Source of the DNA: Acidobacteriota bacterium
GTDB lineage: Bacteria > Acidobacteriota > Terriglobia > Versatilivoradales > Versatilivoraceae
DNA: 6,957 bases
Direction of reading: 5' to 3'
Assembly (NCBI GenBank): GCA_026706225.1
Contig: JAPOZE010000437.1
Coordinates: 1-6,957 of the forward strand
The translations under genes were made by a program, and so were the position numbers. How positions within the stretch are numbered: position 1 is the stretch's first letter; every line of letters starts with the position of its first letter. The notes beneath the pieces are model-generated. The model ran no database searches and was not told the DNA's origin. It saw only the letters and a list, made by a program, of their open reading frames with translations. This document shows, one piece after another, positions 1 through 6,278 of the stretch.

Positions 1-983
1 TCTCCAAGCGGTTCAAGACCTACGACCGCAAGGAGGGCGTCTGGGGGGGCATTCAAAACCTCTTCCGCAGGAACCCCCGCGAGGTGAGGGCGGTCGACGA
101 CGTTTCCTTCAGCGTGGATGCCGGCGAGATGGTGGGCTACATCGGAGCCAACGGGGCGGGGAAGTCCACCACCATCAAGATGCTGACCGGAATTCTGGTG
201 CCCTCCTCGGGTTCCATTCGGGCCAACGGATACGTGCCCTATCGTGACCGGCACCAGTACACCCGGGGAATCGGAGTGGTCTTCGGACAGAGGACCCAGC
301 TCTGGTGGGACATCGCGGTGGTGGAGTCCTTCCAGTTGCTCAAGCGCATTTACGACGTCAGCGATCGCGACTTCGAGGAGCAGTTGGAGATTTTCGACGC
401 GGTCCTCAACCTGAAACCCCTGCTGTACACGCCGGTTCGCAAGCTCAGCCTGGGAGAACGCATGCGCTGCGATCTGGCTGCCGCCTTCCTCCATCGTCCC
501 AGGATCGTATTCCTGGATGAACCCACCATCGGGCTGGACGTGGTGGCCAAGGAGAACATCCGGCAATTCCTGAGGAGGATCAACGCCGAATTGCAGGTCA
601 CGGTGGTTTTGACCACCCACGATCTCTCCGATATCGAAGAGCTTTGCCGGCGGGTCCTGATCATCGATCGCGGACACCTGCTTTTCGACGGCAGCCTGGA
701 AGGTTTGCGTGAACGGTTCGAGTGCAAGTCCCAGATTGTTTTCGAGTTGCGAGAGCCGGGACAGGTCGATTTCGGCCGGCTGGGATTCAATTCTTCGGTG
801 GAGTTCCAGCAACTGGATGCCCTTCGCTGCCAGGCCGTGTTCGACAAGAAGCAGGTGGCCTCGGCCGAGCTGATCAAGGCCATCGTGAACTCCCTGGCGG
901 TTCGGGACGTTACCCTGGACGACACCACCATCGAAGAAATCGTGCGTGAGATCTACAGCCGCGGCGAGGTGGCGCCCTCTTGA
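1..983 (+). CDS. ABC-2 type exporter ATP-binding protein (5' partial)
   Basis: This is the ATP-hydrolysing subunit of an ABC exporter, cytoplasmic and bound to the two permeases encoded next. The reading frame is open to the left edge (codons from base 3), and the residues before the GTG at 84 (SKRFKTYDRKEGVWGGIQNL) look like the normal N-terminus of this family, so the true start lies outside the window. Counting from that GTG, the Walker A motif GANGAGKST is at residues 21-29. The Q-loop region reads VVFGQRTQLWWD. The signature is LSLGER rather than LSGGQ, which I recall as usual in this subfamily. Walker B is IVFLDEPTIGLD and the H-loop is TTHD. The C-terminal ~85 residues form the usual extension ending in IEEIVREIY. 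The subfamily resembles COG4586, whose substrates are mostly unknown; some relatives are called drug or viologen exporters. The family call is firm and the substrate is unknown. Confidence 0.93.
   Translation, partial: SKRFKTYDRKEGVWGGIQNLFRRNPREVRAVDDVSFSVDAGEMVGYIGANGAGKSTTIKMLTGILVPSSGSIRANGYVPYRDRHQYTRGIGVVFGQRTQLWWDIAVVESFQLLKRIYDVSDRDFEEQLEIFDAVLNLKPLLYTPVRKLSLGERMRCDLAAAFLHRPRIVFLDEPTIGLDVVAKENIRQFLRRINAELQVTVVLTTHDLSDIEELCRRVLIIDRGHLLFDGSLEGLRERFECKSQIVFELREPGQVDFGRLGFNSSVEFQQLDALRCQAVFDKKQVASAELIKAIVNSLAVRDVTLDDTTIEEIVREIYSRGEVAPS
966..972 (+). promoter_or_regulatory. Shine-Dalgarno site of the first permease
   Basis: GAGGTGG lies inside the last codons of the ATPase gene, 7 bases before the TTG at 980. 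It matches the anti-Shine-Dalgarno complement well (GAGGTG). It supports TTG at 980 as the start rather than the next in-frame ATG (1073), which would remove the first ~30 residues and part of the first membrane helix. Its position within the upstream gene implies translational coupling. Confidence 0.6.
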
Positions 984-1777
984 CGGTCACCCCCTACATT
1001 GCCTTCGCCAGAATCGCCTTCCTCAAGATCCTGGCCTACCGGCTGCGCTACTACACGGGCATCGTGACCTACATGGTCAATGTTTCCGTCTACTATTTCA
1101 TCTGGAAGGCGCTCTACCGGGGGAAGGAGTCCCTGGGGGAGTTTACCTTCGAGGAAATGATTACCTATGTATCGGTTGGATTCATTATTCGTACCTTCTA
1201 CTTCAACAATATCGATCGGGAGATCGCCAATGACATCCTGTTGGGGCACATCGCCGCCAAGATGACCCGCCCGGTGAACTACCAGTGGATGAATATCGCC
1301 CAGGCCGCGGGTGAGTCCTTCTTCCGGCTCTTCATGTTCACCGTCCCCACCGCCCTGGCCATCCTGGTGGTCTTCCCCTTGCGGGCGCCGGCCTCCCTGC
1401 ACTCGGCCCTGGCCTTTCTGGCCGCCCTGCTGTTCTCCTTCATGGTCTTCGCGGCTCTCAATTTCCTGGTCGGCACCTGTGCCGTCTACCTGCATTCCAT
1501 CCTGGGCCTGATTCGGGCCAAGTATTTTCTGGTGGAGATTCTTTCCGGCCTGCTGATCCCCATCAGCTTCTTTCCGGATACGCTGGCCGAGATCTCCCGG
1601 TGGCTGCCCTTTCAATTGATCAGCTTTACGCCGCTCATGATCTACATGGGCAAGTTCCAGGGAGAGCAACTGGTCACCAGTTTCCTGCTGGGCCTGGGAT
1701 GGACGCTGGCGCTGGTGGGCCTGGGCCACTGGTTCTGGCGCAAAGCCGCCACGAAACTGACCGTGCAGGGCGGGTGA
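980..1777 (+). CDS. ABC-2 family exporter permease, DUF990 type (first subunit)
   Basis: This is an integral inner-membrane permease of 265 residues that should form half of the translocation pore. Six hydrophobic segments are visible at about residues 24-42, 60-76, 114-135, 143-170, 182-203 and 236-253, with a short cytoplasmic N-terminus and a basic C-terminus. There is no signal peptide. The stretch LGHIAAKMTRPVNYQW after helix 2 corresponds to the conserved 'G.....L.RP' loop of ABC2_membrane_6/DUF990 permeases, and the length fits that family (about 260-270 residues). I chose the TTG start because its T and TGA overlap the ATPase stop (TTGA, 980-983), a good ribosome site precedes it, and it keeps the complete N-terminal region. 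It is co-transcribed with the ATPase and probably pairs with the second permease as a heterodimer. The substrate cannot be read from the sequence. Confidence 0.9.
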   Translation: MTVTPYIAFARIAFLKILAYRLRYYTGIVTYMVNVSVYYFIWKALYRGKESLGEFTFEEMITYVSVGFIIRTFYFNNIDREIANDILLGHIAAKMTRPVNYQWMNIAQAAGESFFRLFMFTVPTALAILVVFPLRAPASLHSALAFLAALLFSFMVFAALNFLVGTCAVYLHSILGLIRAKYFLVEILSGLLIPISFFPDTLAEISRWLPFQLISFTPLMIYMGKFQGEQLVTSFLLGLGWTLALVGLGHWFWRKAATKLTVQGG

Positions 1778-1829
1778 AGACGCGCCCTCAACGCAGGGCG
1801 CCGGAGTGGCGGTCCTGGTTCGAACGGAC

Positions 1830-1862
1830 ATGAAGATTTCACCCTCGGGAAGCGTCGAATGA
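1830..1862 (+). other. possible 10-codon mini-ORF coupled to the second permease
   Basis: An ATG at 1830 opens a frame encoding MKISPSGSVE. Its TGA stop (1860-1862) overlaps the ATG of the second permease (1859-1861) in the ATGA arrangement typical of translational coupling. It could keep ribosomes moving across the 81-base gap between the permeases. No clear ribosome site precedes it and such a short frame can occur by chance, so this is speculative. Confidence 0.18.
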
Positions 1863-2647
1863 GACACCTCTCCATTCTGGGTTACTACTTCGCCCAGTAC
1901 ATCAAGGTCCGGCTGGCTTATCCGGGAGACTTCCTGATCGCGGTGTTCACCAGCCTGGCGGGCACGGTGGCCAGCTTCGGCTTCCTCTACATCCTCTTCC
2001 ATCGGGTGAGTTCCCTCCAGGGGTGGGCTTTCGAGGAGCTGCTCTTCATCTACGGATTCAACCTGGTCTGTCTGGGCCTCTTCAACGTGCTCAGCATGAA
2101 CCTCTACGAGTTCGGCGAGCGCTACATCATGGAGGGCCGGTTCGACCAGATCATGCTGCGCCCGCTGCATTCCCTCTTTCAGGTGATCTTCGAAGCCTTT
2201 CGAATCGAGTCGTTTCAGGAATTCGCCACCGGCCTGGTGGTGGTGGTCTATGTGTGGCACAAGCTGGACCTGCCCTTGACCCCGCTGGACCTGGTGCTTT
2301 TTCTGCTGATGACGGCTTGCGGCGTGGCCATCTATCTCTCGGTTTTCGTGATGCTCAGCACCCTGAGCTTCTGGTTCGAGGACAGGGTGGGCGTCTCTCC
2401 GCCCGTCTACAACATGATCGCATTCGGGCGCTATCCGGTGACCATCTACAACGTCTTCATCCAGTTCCTGTTGAGCTGGATCATTCCCTTCGCCTTCGCT
2501 TCCTTCTATCCGACCACCTATTTTCTTCAGCGCCACGAATTTTCATCCTTCTTCACCCTGGTGCCGCTGGTGGCGGCCACATTCGTGGTGCTGGCGCTGC
2601 TCCTGTGGAGCCGGGCGGTGCGGGACTACCAAAGCACCGGAAGCTGA
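1859..2647 (+). CDS. ABC-2 family exporter permease, DUF990 type (second subunit)
   Basis: This is a 262-residue inner-membrane permease, the second pore subunit of the exporter. Hydrophobic segments lie at about residues 24-46, 60-80, 118-134, 143-170, 200-222 and 236-252. Two family hallmarks are visible: the loop GRFDQIMLRPLHSLFQ (about residues 103-118 including flanks), and GRYPVTIYN (190-198) followed by WIIPFAFASFYPTTYFL. Both match the ABC2_membrane_6/DUF990 pattern better than the first permease does. The ATG at 1859 is the first usable start after the upstream gene, preceded by a modest GGGAAG six bases away. The 27 codons back to the stop of the first permease are in the same frame and contain no other stop and no common start codon. 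The gene ends 8 bases from the convergent argS stop, with no visible terminator hairpin, so the two transcripts probably overlap. Confidence 0.9.
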   Translation: MRHLSILGYYFAQYIKVRLAYPGDFLIAVFTSLAGTVASFGFLYILFHRVSSLQGWAFEELLFIYGFNLVCLGLFNVLSMNLYEFGERYIMEGRFDQIMLRPLHSLFQVIFEAFRIESFQEFATGLVVVVYVWHKLDLPLTPLDLVLFLLMTACGVAIYLSVFVMLSTLSFWFEDRVGVSPPVYNMIAFGRYPVTIYNVFIQFLLSWIIPFAFASFYPTTYFLQRHEFSSFFTLVPLVAATFVVLALLLWSRAVRDYQSTGS

Positions 2648-2655
2648 GCGGATTT

Positions 2656-4653
2656 CTACATCCTGTCCGGAACGGAAATTCCCAGCAGCTCCATGCCCTG
2701 CTGCAACTGGTTTCGCAGGATGGTGATCAGGGCCAGGTAGAACCCCTTTCTTACGGGGTCGGGCTCGTCCTTGATCCGATGGCGGTGGTAGAAGTGGTTG
2801 AGGGCCTGGGCCAGGTTGAAGAGATACTTGGCCACGCCGGCCGGCTCGCAGTTGTGAATGGCGACCCGGACGTGGGACTCGAGCTGGGCGGCCAAGTACA
2901 GGAGGGACCAGAAGTCATTGCTGATGGACTCACGGAGGAAGGCGGCGGCTTTCGGCTCATCCATGAATTCCGGCAGCGACTGGCTGTCGAAACGAGGATC
3001 GAGCTCTTCGACCTTGCGAAAGATGCTGTTGATGCGCACCACGGTGTACTGGAGATAGGGGCCGGTTTCCCCTTCGAAGCTCAAGGCCTCCTGGAAATCA
3101 AAGGCGATGATCGAATTGCGGGTGTACTTCAAGAGGAAATAGCGCAGGGCGCCCACCGCAATGGAGTGGGCGATGGCCTCCACCTCTCGGGCCGGGAGCC
3201 GGGGGTGGCGATCCTGCACCTCGGCTGCCGACTTTTCCCGAAGCCTGTCGATCAGATCGTCGGCCTTGACCCCCAGGCCCTTGCGGCCCGAGACCTCCAG
3301 GTAGGGGCGCCGCCGGTCCTCTTCCGAGAGTCGAATTCCCAGATCCTGGCAGCAGGCCGGCGAGAGGCCCACCATCTCATAGGAGAAGTGGATGGAGCGT
3401 TCGGCCTGGAGGTGGAATCCCAGCGCCCGCAGGCCGGTGACCACGATGTTCTGCAGGTAGGACTGGCGGGAGTCGATGACGTTGTAGACCCGTTCGCCGC
3501 GGCCGAAATCCGAGCCGGTTGGGTCTCGAGCGGGATCGGAACTGGTCACCATGACCCGATGGCCGTCCGGATAGGTATGGAAGGGACCATAGAAAAAATC
3601 CATGCCCAGCAGCCCCAGCTTCCAGAGCTGGTAGGCGATGTCCTTGCCCACATAGGTGACGGTGCCGTTGGAACGGACAATGATCTTGTCCTCCTCGTGT
3701 CCCGAATCGCCGGAGGAGGCCGAGGAACGGGCCTGGCCGTGCAGGCTGAATTCTCCGGCTCTCATGACCCAGCATCCCCGGTTCCTTCCGTCGGTTTCGT
3801 AGTGGATCGCCCTGGCGTCCTTCAATCGTTGGAAGGCATGGCTCCAGAAGTTGAGGTGGAGGATGTCGCTTTCCTTGGGGAGCAGATCGTAGGCAACCCC
3901 GATGCGACTCATGGTCGCCAGGTGGCAGCGGACAATGGTTCGGGAAAGGTAGCGGGCGATGGCGGCGGTTTCTCCCTCGCCGGCCTCGATCTCCCGAAGC
4001 GTCCGGCCCCGGAGCTCGCGGTTCTCGGGAGCCGCCTCATAGAAGGAGGAGACCCTGGCGTAAAGATCCCAGCAGTAGTAGTCGAACTTGCCGGGGAGAG
4101 CCTGGATGTCCGCCAGGGTCTTCTTTTCCAGGTACTTGAAGCCGACCACCACGTCGGCCACCTGGACGCCGGTGTCGTCGATGTAGTTCTGGACCTCGAC
4201 CCGCTCTCCGACCGAGCGCAGCAGGCGGGCGAAGGTATCGCCCAGAACGGCGTTGCGAAGGTGTCCGATGTGGGCGGCCTTGTTGGGGTTGATATTGGTG
4301 TGTTCTACGATGACCTTGCCCGAGTCGAGGTAAGGGGGTTGATCTTCGGTTGGTCGCAGCAGGCTCCTGAAAACGTCATCCCGTTTCAGGAAGCAGTTGA
4401 GGTAGCCGGGGCCGGCGACGTCGACTTTGGCCACGCCCGGAAGATCGGGGAGGTCCTCCACGATTTCGGCGGCAATCTGACGGGGCGCCCTCTTCAGGTG
4501 CTTGGCCAGCTCGAAGCAAAAGGGGAAGGCCAGGTCTCCCAGCTCGACCCTGGGCGGCTGCTCCGCGACCACCTGGAGAAGGGAATACCCGTAGCGGTCC
4601 TGGACGTATGCGACCAGCCTGTCCTTGATGCGATCGATCAGCGATTCCAGCAT
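2656..4653 (-). CDS. argS: arginyl-tRNA synthetase
   Basis: This class I aminoacyl-tRNA synthetase charges tRNA-Arg with arginine in the cytoplasm. It has 665 residues, longer than the usual 550-590. The N-terminal tRNA-binding domain occupies about 1-100, with the conserved GDLAFPFCFELAKHLK block at 39-54. The catalytic core has HTNINPNKAAHIGHLRNA with the HIGH motif at 128-131, followed by VEVQNYIDDTGVQVAD. RSNGTVTYVGKDIAYQLWK is at 327-345. The usual KMSK loop is replaced by SGRKG at 455-459 (EVSGRKGLGVKADDLID). The C-terminal DALR anticodon-binding domain starts near 545. Extra segments relative to common bacterial enzymes appear around 305-320, 355-390 and 430-450. The ATG at 4653 has a weak GAGG four bases upstream. 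The gene is divergent from the epimerase operon and convergent with the exporter operon. Confidence 0.96.
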   Translation of the reverse strand: MLESLIDRIKDRLVAYVQDRYGYSLLQVVAEQPPRVELGDLAFPFCFELAKHLKRAPRQIAAEIVEDLPDLPGVAKVDVAGPGYLNCFLKRDDVFRSLLRPTEDQPPYLDSGKVIVEHTNINPNKAAHIGHLRNAVLGDTFARLLRSVGERVEVQNYIDDTGVQVADVVVGFKYLEKKTLADIQALPGKFDYYCWDLYARVSSFYEAAPENRELRGRTLREIEAGEGETAAIARYLSRTIVRCHLATMSRIGVAYDLLPKESDILHLNFWSHAFQRLKDARAIHYETDGRNRGCWVMRAGEFSLHGQARSSASSGDSGHEEDKIIVRSNGTVTYVGKDIAYQLWKLGLLGMDFFYGPFHTYPDGHRVMVTSSDPARDPTGSDFGRGERVYNVIDSRQSYLQNIVVTGLRALGFHLQAERSIHFSYEMVGLSPACCQDLGIRLSEEDRRRPYLEVSGRKGLGVKADDLIDRLREKSAAEVQDRHPRLPAREVEAIAHSIAVGALRYFLLKYTRNSIIAFDFQEALSFEGETGPYLQYTVVRINSIFRKVEELDPRFDSQSLPEFMDEPKAAAFLRESISNDFWSLLYLAAQLESHVRVAIHNCEPAGVAKYLFNLAQALNHFYHRHRIKDEPDPVRKGFYLALITILRNQLQQGMELLGISVPDRM

Positions 4654-4830
4654 GGCGCCTCGGGGTGGGGATGGAACCCGTCAAAAACCCTGAATCCTAA
4701 CACAGTTCCCGCCAAAGCCCCCGGGGCGCCCTCCCATTTCTCATCCGGTTCGCCGGAAGGCCCCCCGGCGGACGGAGGAGCGTCTCCTGGGTGGTCGAGC
4801 GCCCGGTGGAGACCTGGGCAGGGTGAGCCT

Positions 4831-4844
4831 TTCAGGTGCCTGAA
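4831..4844. promoter_or_regulatory. possible operator dyad upstream of mce
   Basis: TTCAGG-TG-CCTGAA is a perfect inverted repeat with six-base arms. It lies about 60 bases upstream of the candidate -10 box of the mce operon, a position suited to a dimeric regulator. Dyads of this size are expected about once by chance in a region this long, so the call is weak. Confidence 0.2.
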
Positions 4845-4904
4845 CGGTCGCGGTCTCTGCAGGCCATCTCCTTGAAAAGTCTATTCGCCCGGGGGCGTTT
4901 GGGA

Positions 4905-4910
4905 TAGAAT
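4905..4910 (+). promoter_or_regulatory. candidate -10 box of the mce-mtnP operon
   Basis: TAGAAT (five of six matches to TATAAT) lies 55 bases before the mce ATG. The best -35 match nearby, TTGAAA at 4872-4877, is 27 bases upstream, too far for a standard housekeeping promoter. At a normal spacing only a poor hexamer (TATTCG, 4882-4887) is available. If real, the promoter probably depends on the -10 region or an activator. Confidence 0.35.
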
Positions 4911-4965
4911 CCAGGCCCTTGCCGAGGCGCTTCCCGGACCGGGAGCGGAGAGGACTTCCAAGCCC

Positions 4966-5358
4966 ATGAAGCTCGACCACATCGGTATCGCCGTCCATTC
5001 CATCGAGAAAGCGCTGCGCAGCTACCAGGCGGCCATGGGCCTTGAGATGGAAGCTGCCATCGACGTTGAAGAGCAGAAGGTGCGAGTGGCCATGCTACCG
5101 GTTGGAGAGAGTCGGATTGAGCTCCTGGAGGCCACCGACCCTTCCTCGCCCATCTGCCGCTTCCTGGCCAAGAAGGGAGAGGGCGTGCACCACATCTGCT
5201 TCAGGGTCGAGGATCTGGACCGGAAGCTGGCGGCTTTCCGCAAGGCCGGGATCCAGATCCTGCCGAATGCGGACGGAACCGGTTACGAAGGCCGCCGGAT
5301 CGCCTTTCTCCATCCGCGTTCCACCCACGGGGTCCTGATCGAGCTGGTAGAAGAGTGA
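4966..5358 (+). CDS. mce: methylmalonyl-CoA epimerase (VOC family)
   Basis: This enzyme interconverts the 2S and 2R epimers of methylmalonyl-CoA, linking propionyl-CoA carboxylation to methylmalonyl-CoA mutase and succinyl-CoA. It is a cytoplasmic metalloenzyme of the vicinal oxygen chelate fold, and 130 residues is the normal length. Two beta-alpha-beta modules are visible. The first starts with [10 protein letters not shown] and ends in [10 protein letters not shown]. The second starts with [15 protein letters not shown] and ends in TAHG-like [11 protein letters not shown]. Likely metal ligands by family position are H5, E52, H75 or H76, and E126. The motif [19 protein letters not shown] is typical of epimerases rather than glyoxalase I. 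The ATG at 4966 is preceded by GGAGAGGA (4947-4954), 11 bases away, a slightly long spacing. No mutase gene is in the window. The gene is probably co-transcribed with mtnP, 41 bases downstream of its stop. Confidence 0.93.
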   Translation: MKLDHIGIAVHSIEKALRSYQAAMGLEMEAAIDVEEQKVRVAMLPVGESRIELLEATDPSSPICRFLAKKGEGVHHICFRVEDLDRKLAAFRKAGIQILPNADGTGYEGRRIAFLHPRSTHGVLIELVEE

Positions 5359-5388
5359 GCTACCGGCCGGGAAGACCTGTTCCCGGAG

Positions 5389-5396
5389 AAGGAGGG
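5389..5396 (+). promoter_or_regulatory. Shine-Dalgarno site that decides the mtnP start
   Basis: AAGGAGGG is the strongest ribosome-binding sequence in the window and lies three to four bases before the TTG at 5400. The alternative in-frame GTG at 5355, overlapping the mce stop, has only a weak purine stretch before it. The spacing to TTG is short but workable. Confidence 0.55.
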
Positions 5397-5399
5397 ATT

Positions 5400-6263
5400 T
5401 TGGAATCCATTCCCATCGGAATCATTGGAGGCAGCGGTCTCTACGGCATGGAAGGACTGGAGGAGGTGGAGGAGGTTGCGCTCGAGACGCCCTTCGGTCC
5501 CCCCTCCGACCGGCTGGCGGTCGGAAGGTTGAGTGGGAAACGGGTCGCCTTTCTGGCCAGGCACGGGCGGGGGCATCGCATCCTGCCTTCGGAGCTCAAC
5601 TTCCGGGCCAATATCTACGCCATGAAGGTCCTGGGAGTAGAGATCCTGATCTCTGCCAGCGCCGTGGGATCTCTCAAGGAAGAGCACCGCCCGCTGGACA
5701 TCGTCATTCCCGATCAATTCTTCGATCGAACCCGGGGGCGAGTTTCGACCTTTTTCGGAGAGGGGCTGGTGGGGCACATCAGCTTTGCCCATCCGGTATG
5801 CCCGGACCTGAGCCGGCTGCTGGAATCGGCGGCGGCGGCCGTCGGGGTGAACGCAAGGCGGGGAGGCACCTACCTCTGCATGGAGGGGCCGGCCTTTTCG
5901 ACCCTGGCCGAATCCAATCTCTACCGGAGCTGGGGCATGGACGTGATCGGGATGACCAATCTGCAGGAAGCCAAGCTGGCCCGGGAAGCCGAGATCTGCT
6001 ACGCCACCCTGGCCCTGGTGACCGACTACGACTGCTGGCATCCGGAACACGACGCGGTGACGGTGGACCAGGTGATCGCCGTTCTGAATCAGAACAGCGA
6101 GAATGCCCAAAAGCTGATCCGTACAGCGGTAGCCCAACTGGGGGAAACGCCGGACTGCAAGTGCCGTTCTGCGCTCAAGTCGGCGCTGCTGACGGATCGG
6201 AGCCTCATTCCCTCGGCCACCAGGGAAAAACTTCGCCCGATAATTGGCAAGTACGTGTCCTGA
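5400..6263 (+). CDS. mtnP: S-methyl-5'-thioadenosine phosphorylase
   Basis: The enzyme splits methylthioadenosine with phosphate into adenine and 5-methylthioribose-1-phosphate, recycling the by-product of polyamine synthesis and other SAM reactions. It belongs to the PNP/MTAP family, usually cytoplasmic trimers. Numbering from the TTG start (287 residues, normal for the family), GGSGLY is at 10-15 and RHGRGH at 54-59 (phosphate site). [20 protein letters not shown] begins at 87. EGPAFST is at 162-168. [11 protein letters not shown] is at 184-194. TDYDCW is at 208-213, whose aspartates mark adenine rather than guanine or hypoxanthine specificity. The C-terminus has the bacterial-type CKCRSALK block. 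TTG at 5400 is chosen because the family begins just before IGIIGGSG and a strong ribosome site precedes it; GTG at 5355 would add 15 unsupported residues (stop of mce overlapped, GTGA). Confidence 0.93.
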   Translation: MESIPIGIIGGSGLYGMEGLEEVEEVALETPFGPPSDRLAVGRLSGKRVAFLARHGRGHRILPSELNFRANIYAMKVLGVEILISASAVGSLKEEHRPLDIVIPDQFFDRTRGRVSTFFGEGLVGHISFAHPVCPDLSRLLESAAAAVGVNARRGGTYLCMEGPAFSTLAESNLYRSWGMDVIGMTNLQEAKLAREAEICYATLALVTDYDCWHPEHDAVTVDQVIAVLNQNSENAQKLIRTAVAQLGETPDCKCRSALKSALLTDRSLIPSATREKLRPIIGKYVS

Positions 6264-6278
6264 AACAAAGGAGAACGG

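Larger units (their letters stand above)
4654..4965. other. divergent intergenic region between argS and mce
   Basis: This 312-base gap separates two divergently transcribed genes and must hold both start regions. On the argS side, TAGGAT on the minus strand (plus positions 4694-4699) resembles a -10 box 40 bases before the argS ATG, but no matching -35 is visible. On the mce side, TAGAAT at 4905-4910 is a better -10. Short dyads are present: AGGAG-CGT-CTCCT at 4776-4788 and TTCAGG-TG-CCTGAA at 4831-4844, plus CGCCGG/CCGGCG arms at about 4751-4770. I see no credible gene in it. No terminator is expected here and none is seen. Confidence 0.6.

Noticed and set aside
953..2536. A 527-codon open frame on the minus strand opposite the two permeases.
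   Set aside because: The translation is a low-complexity run rich in Q, E, H, G and D, the typical antisense of hydrophobic permease codons, with no recognisable domain.
2023..4875. A 950-codon open frame on the plus strand covering the end of the second permease, the whole of argS in antisense, and the intergenic region.
   Set aside because: Its translation shows no family motifs and crosses two well-supported genes. Long antisense frames are common opposite GC-rich genes, and argS on the other strand has full domain support.
4872..4910. TTGAAA paired with TAGAAT as a standard promoter.
   Set aside because: The 27-base spacer is far outside the usual 16-19 bases. Only the -10 box is kept, as a weak candidate.
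4741..4998. An 85-codon minus-strand frame in the argS-mce gap.
   Set aside because: It overlaps the start of mce, is rich in R, P and G without motifs, and has no convincing ribosome site.
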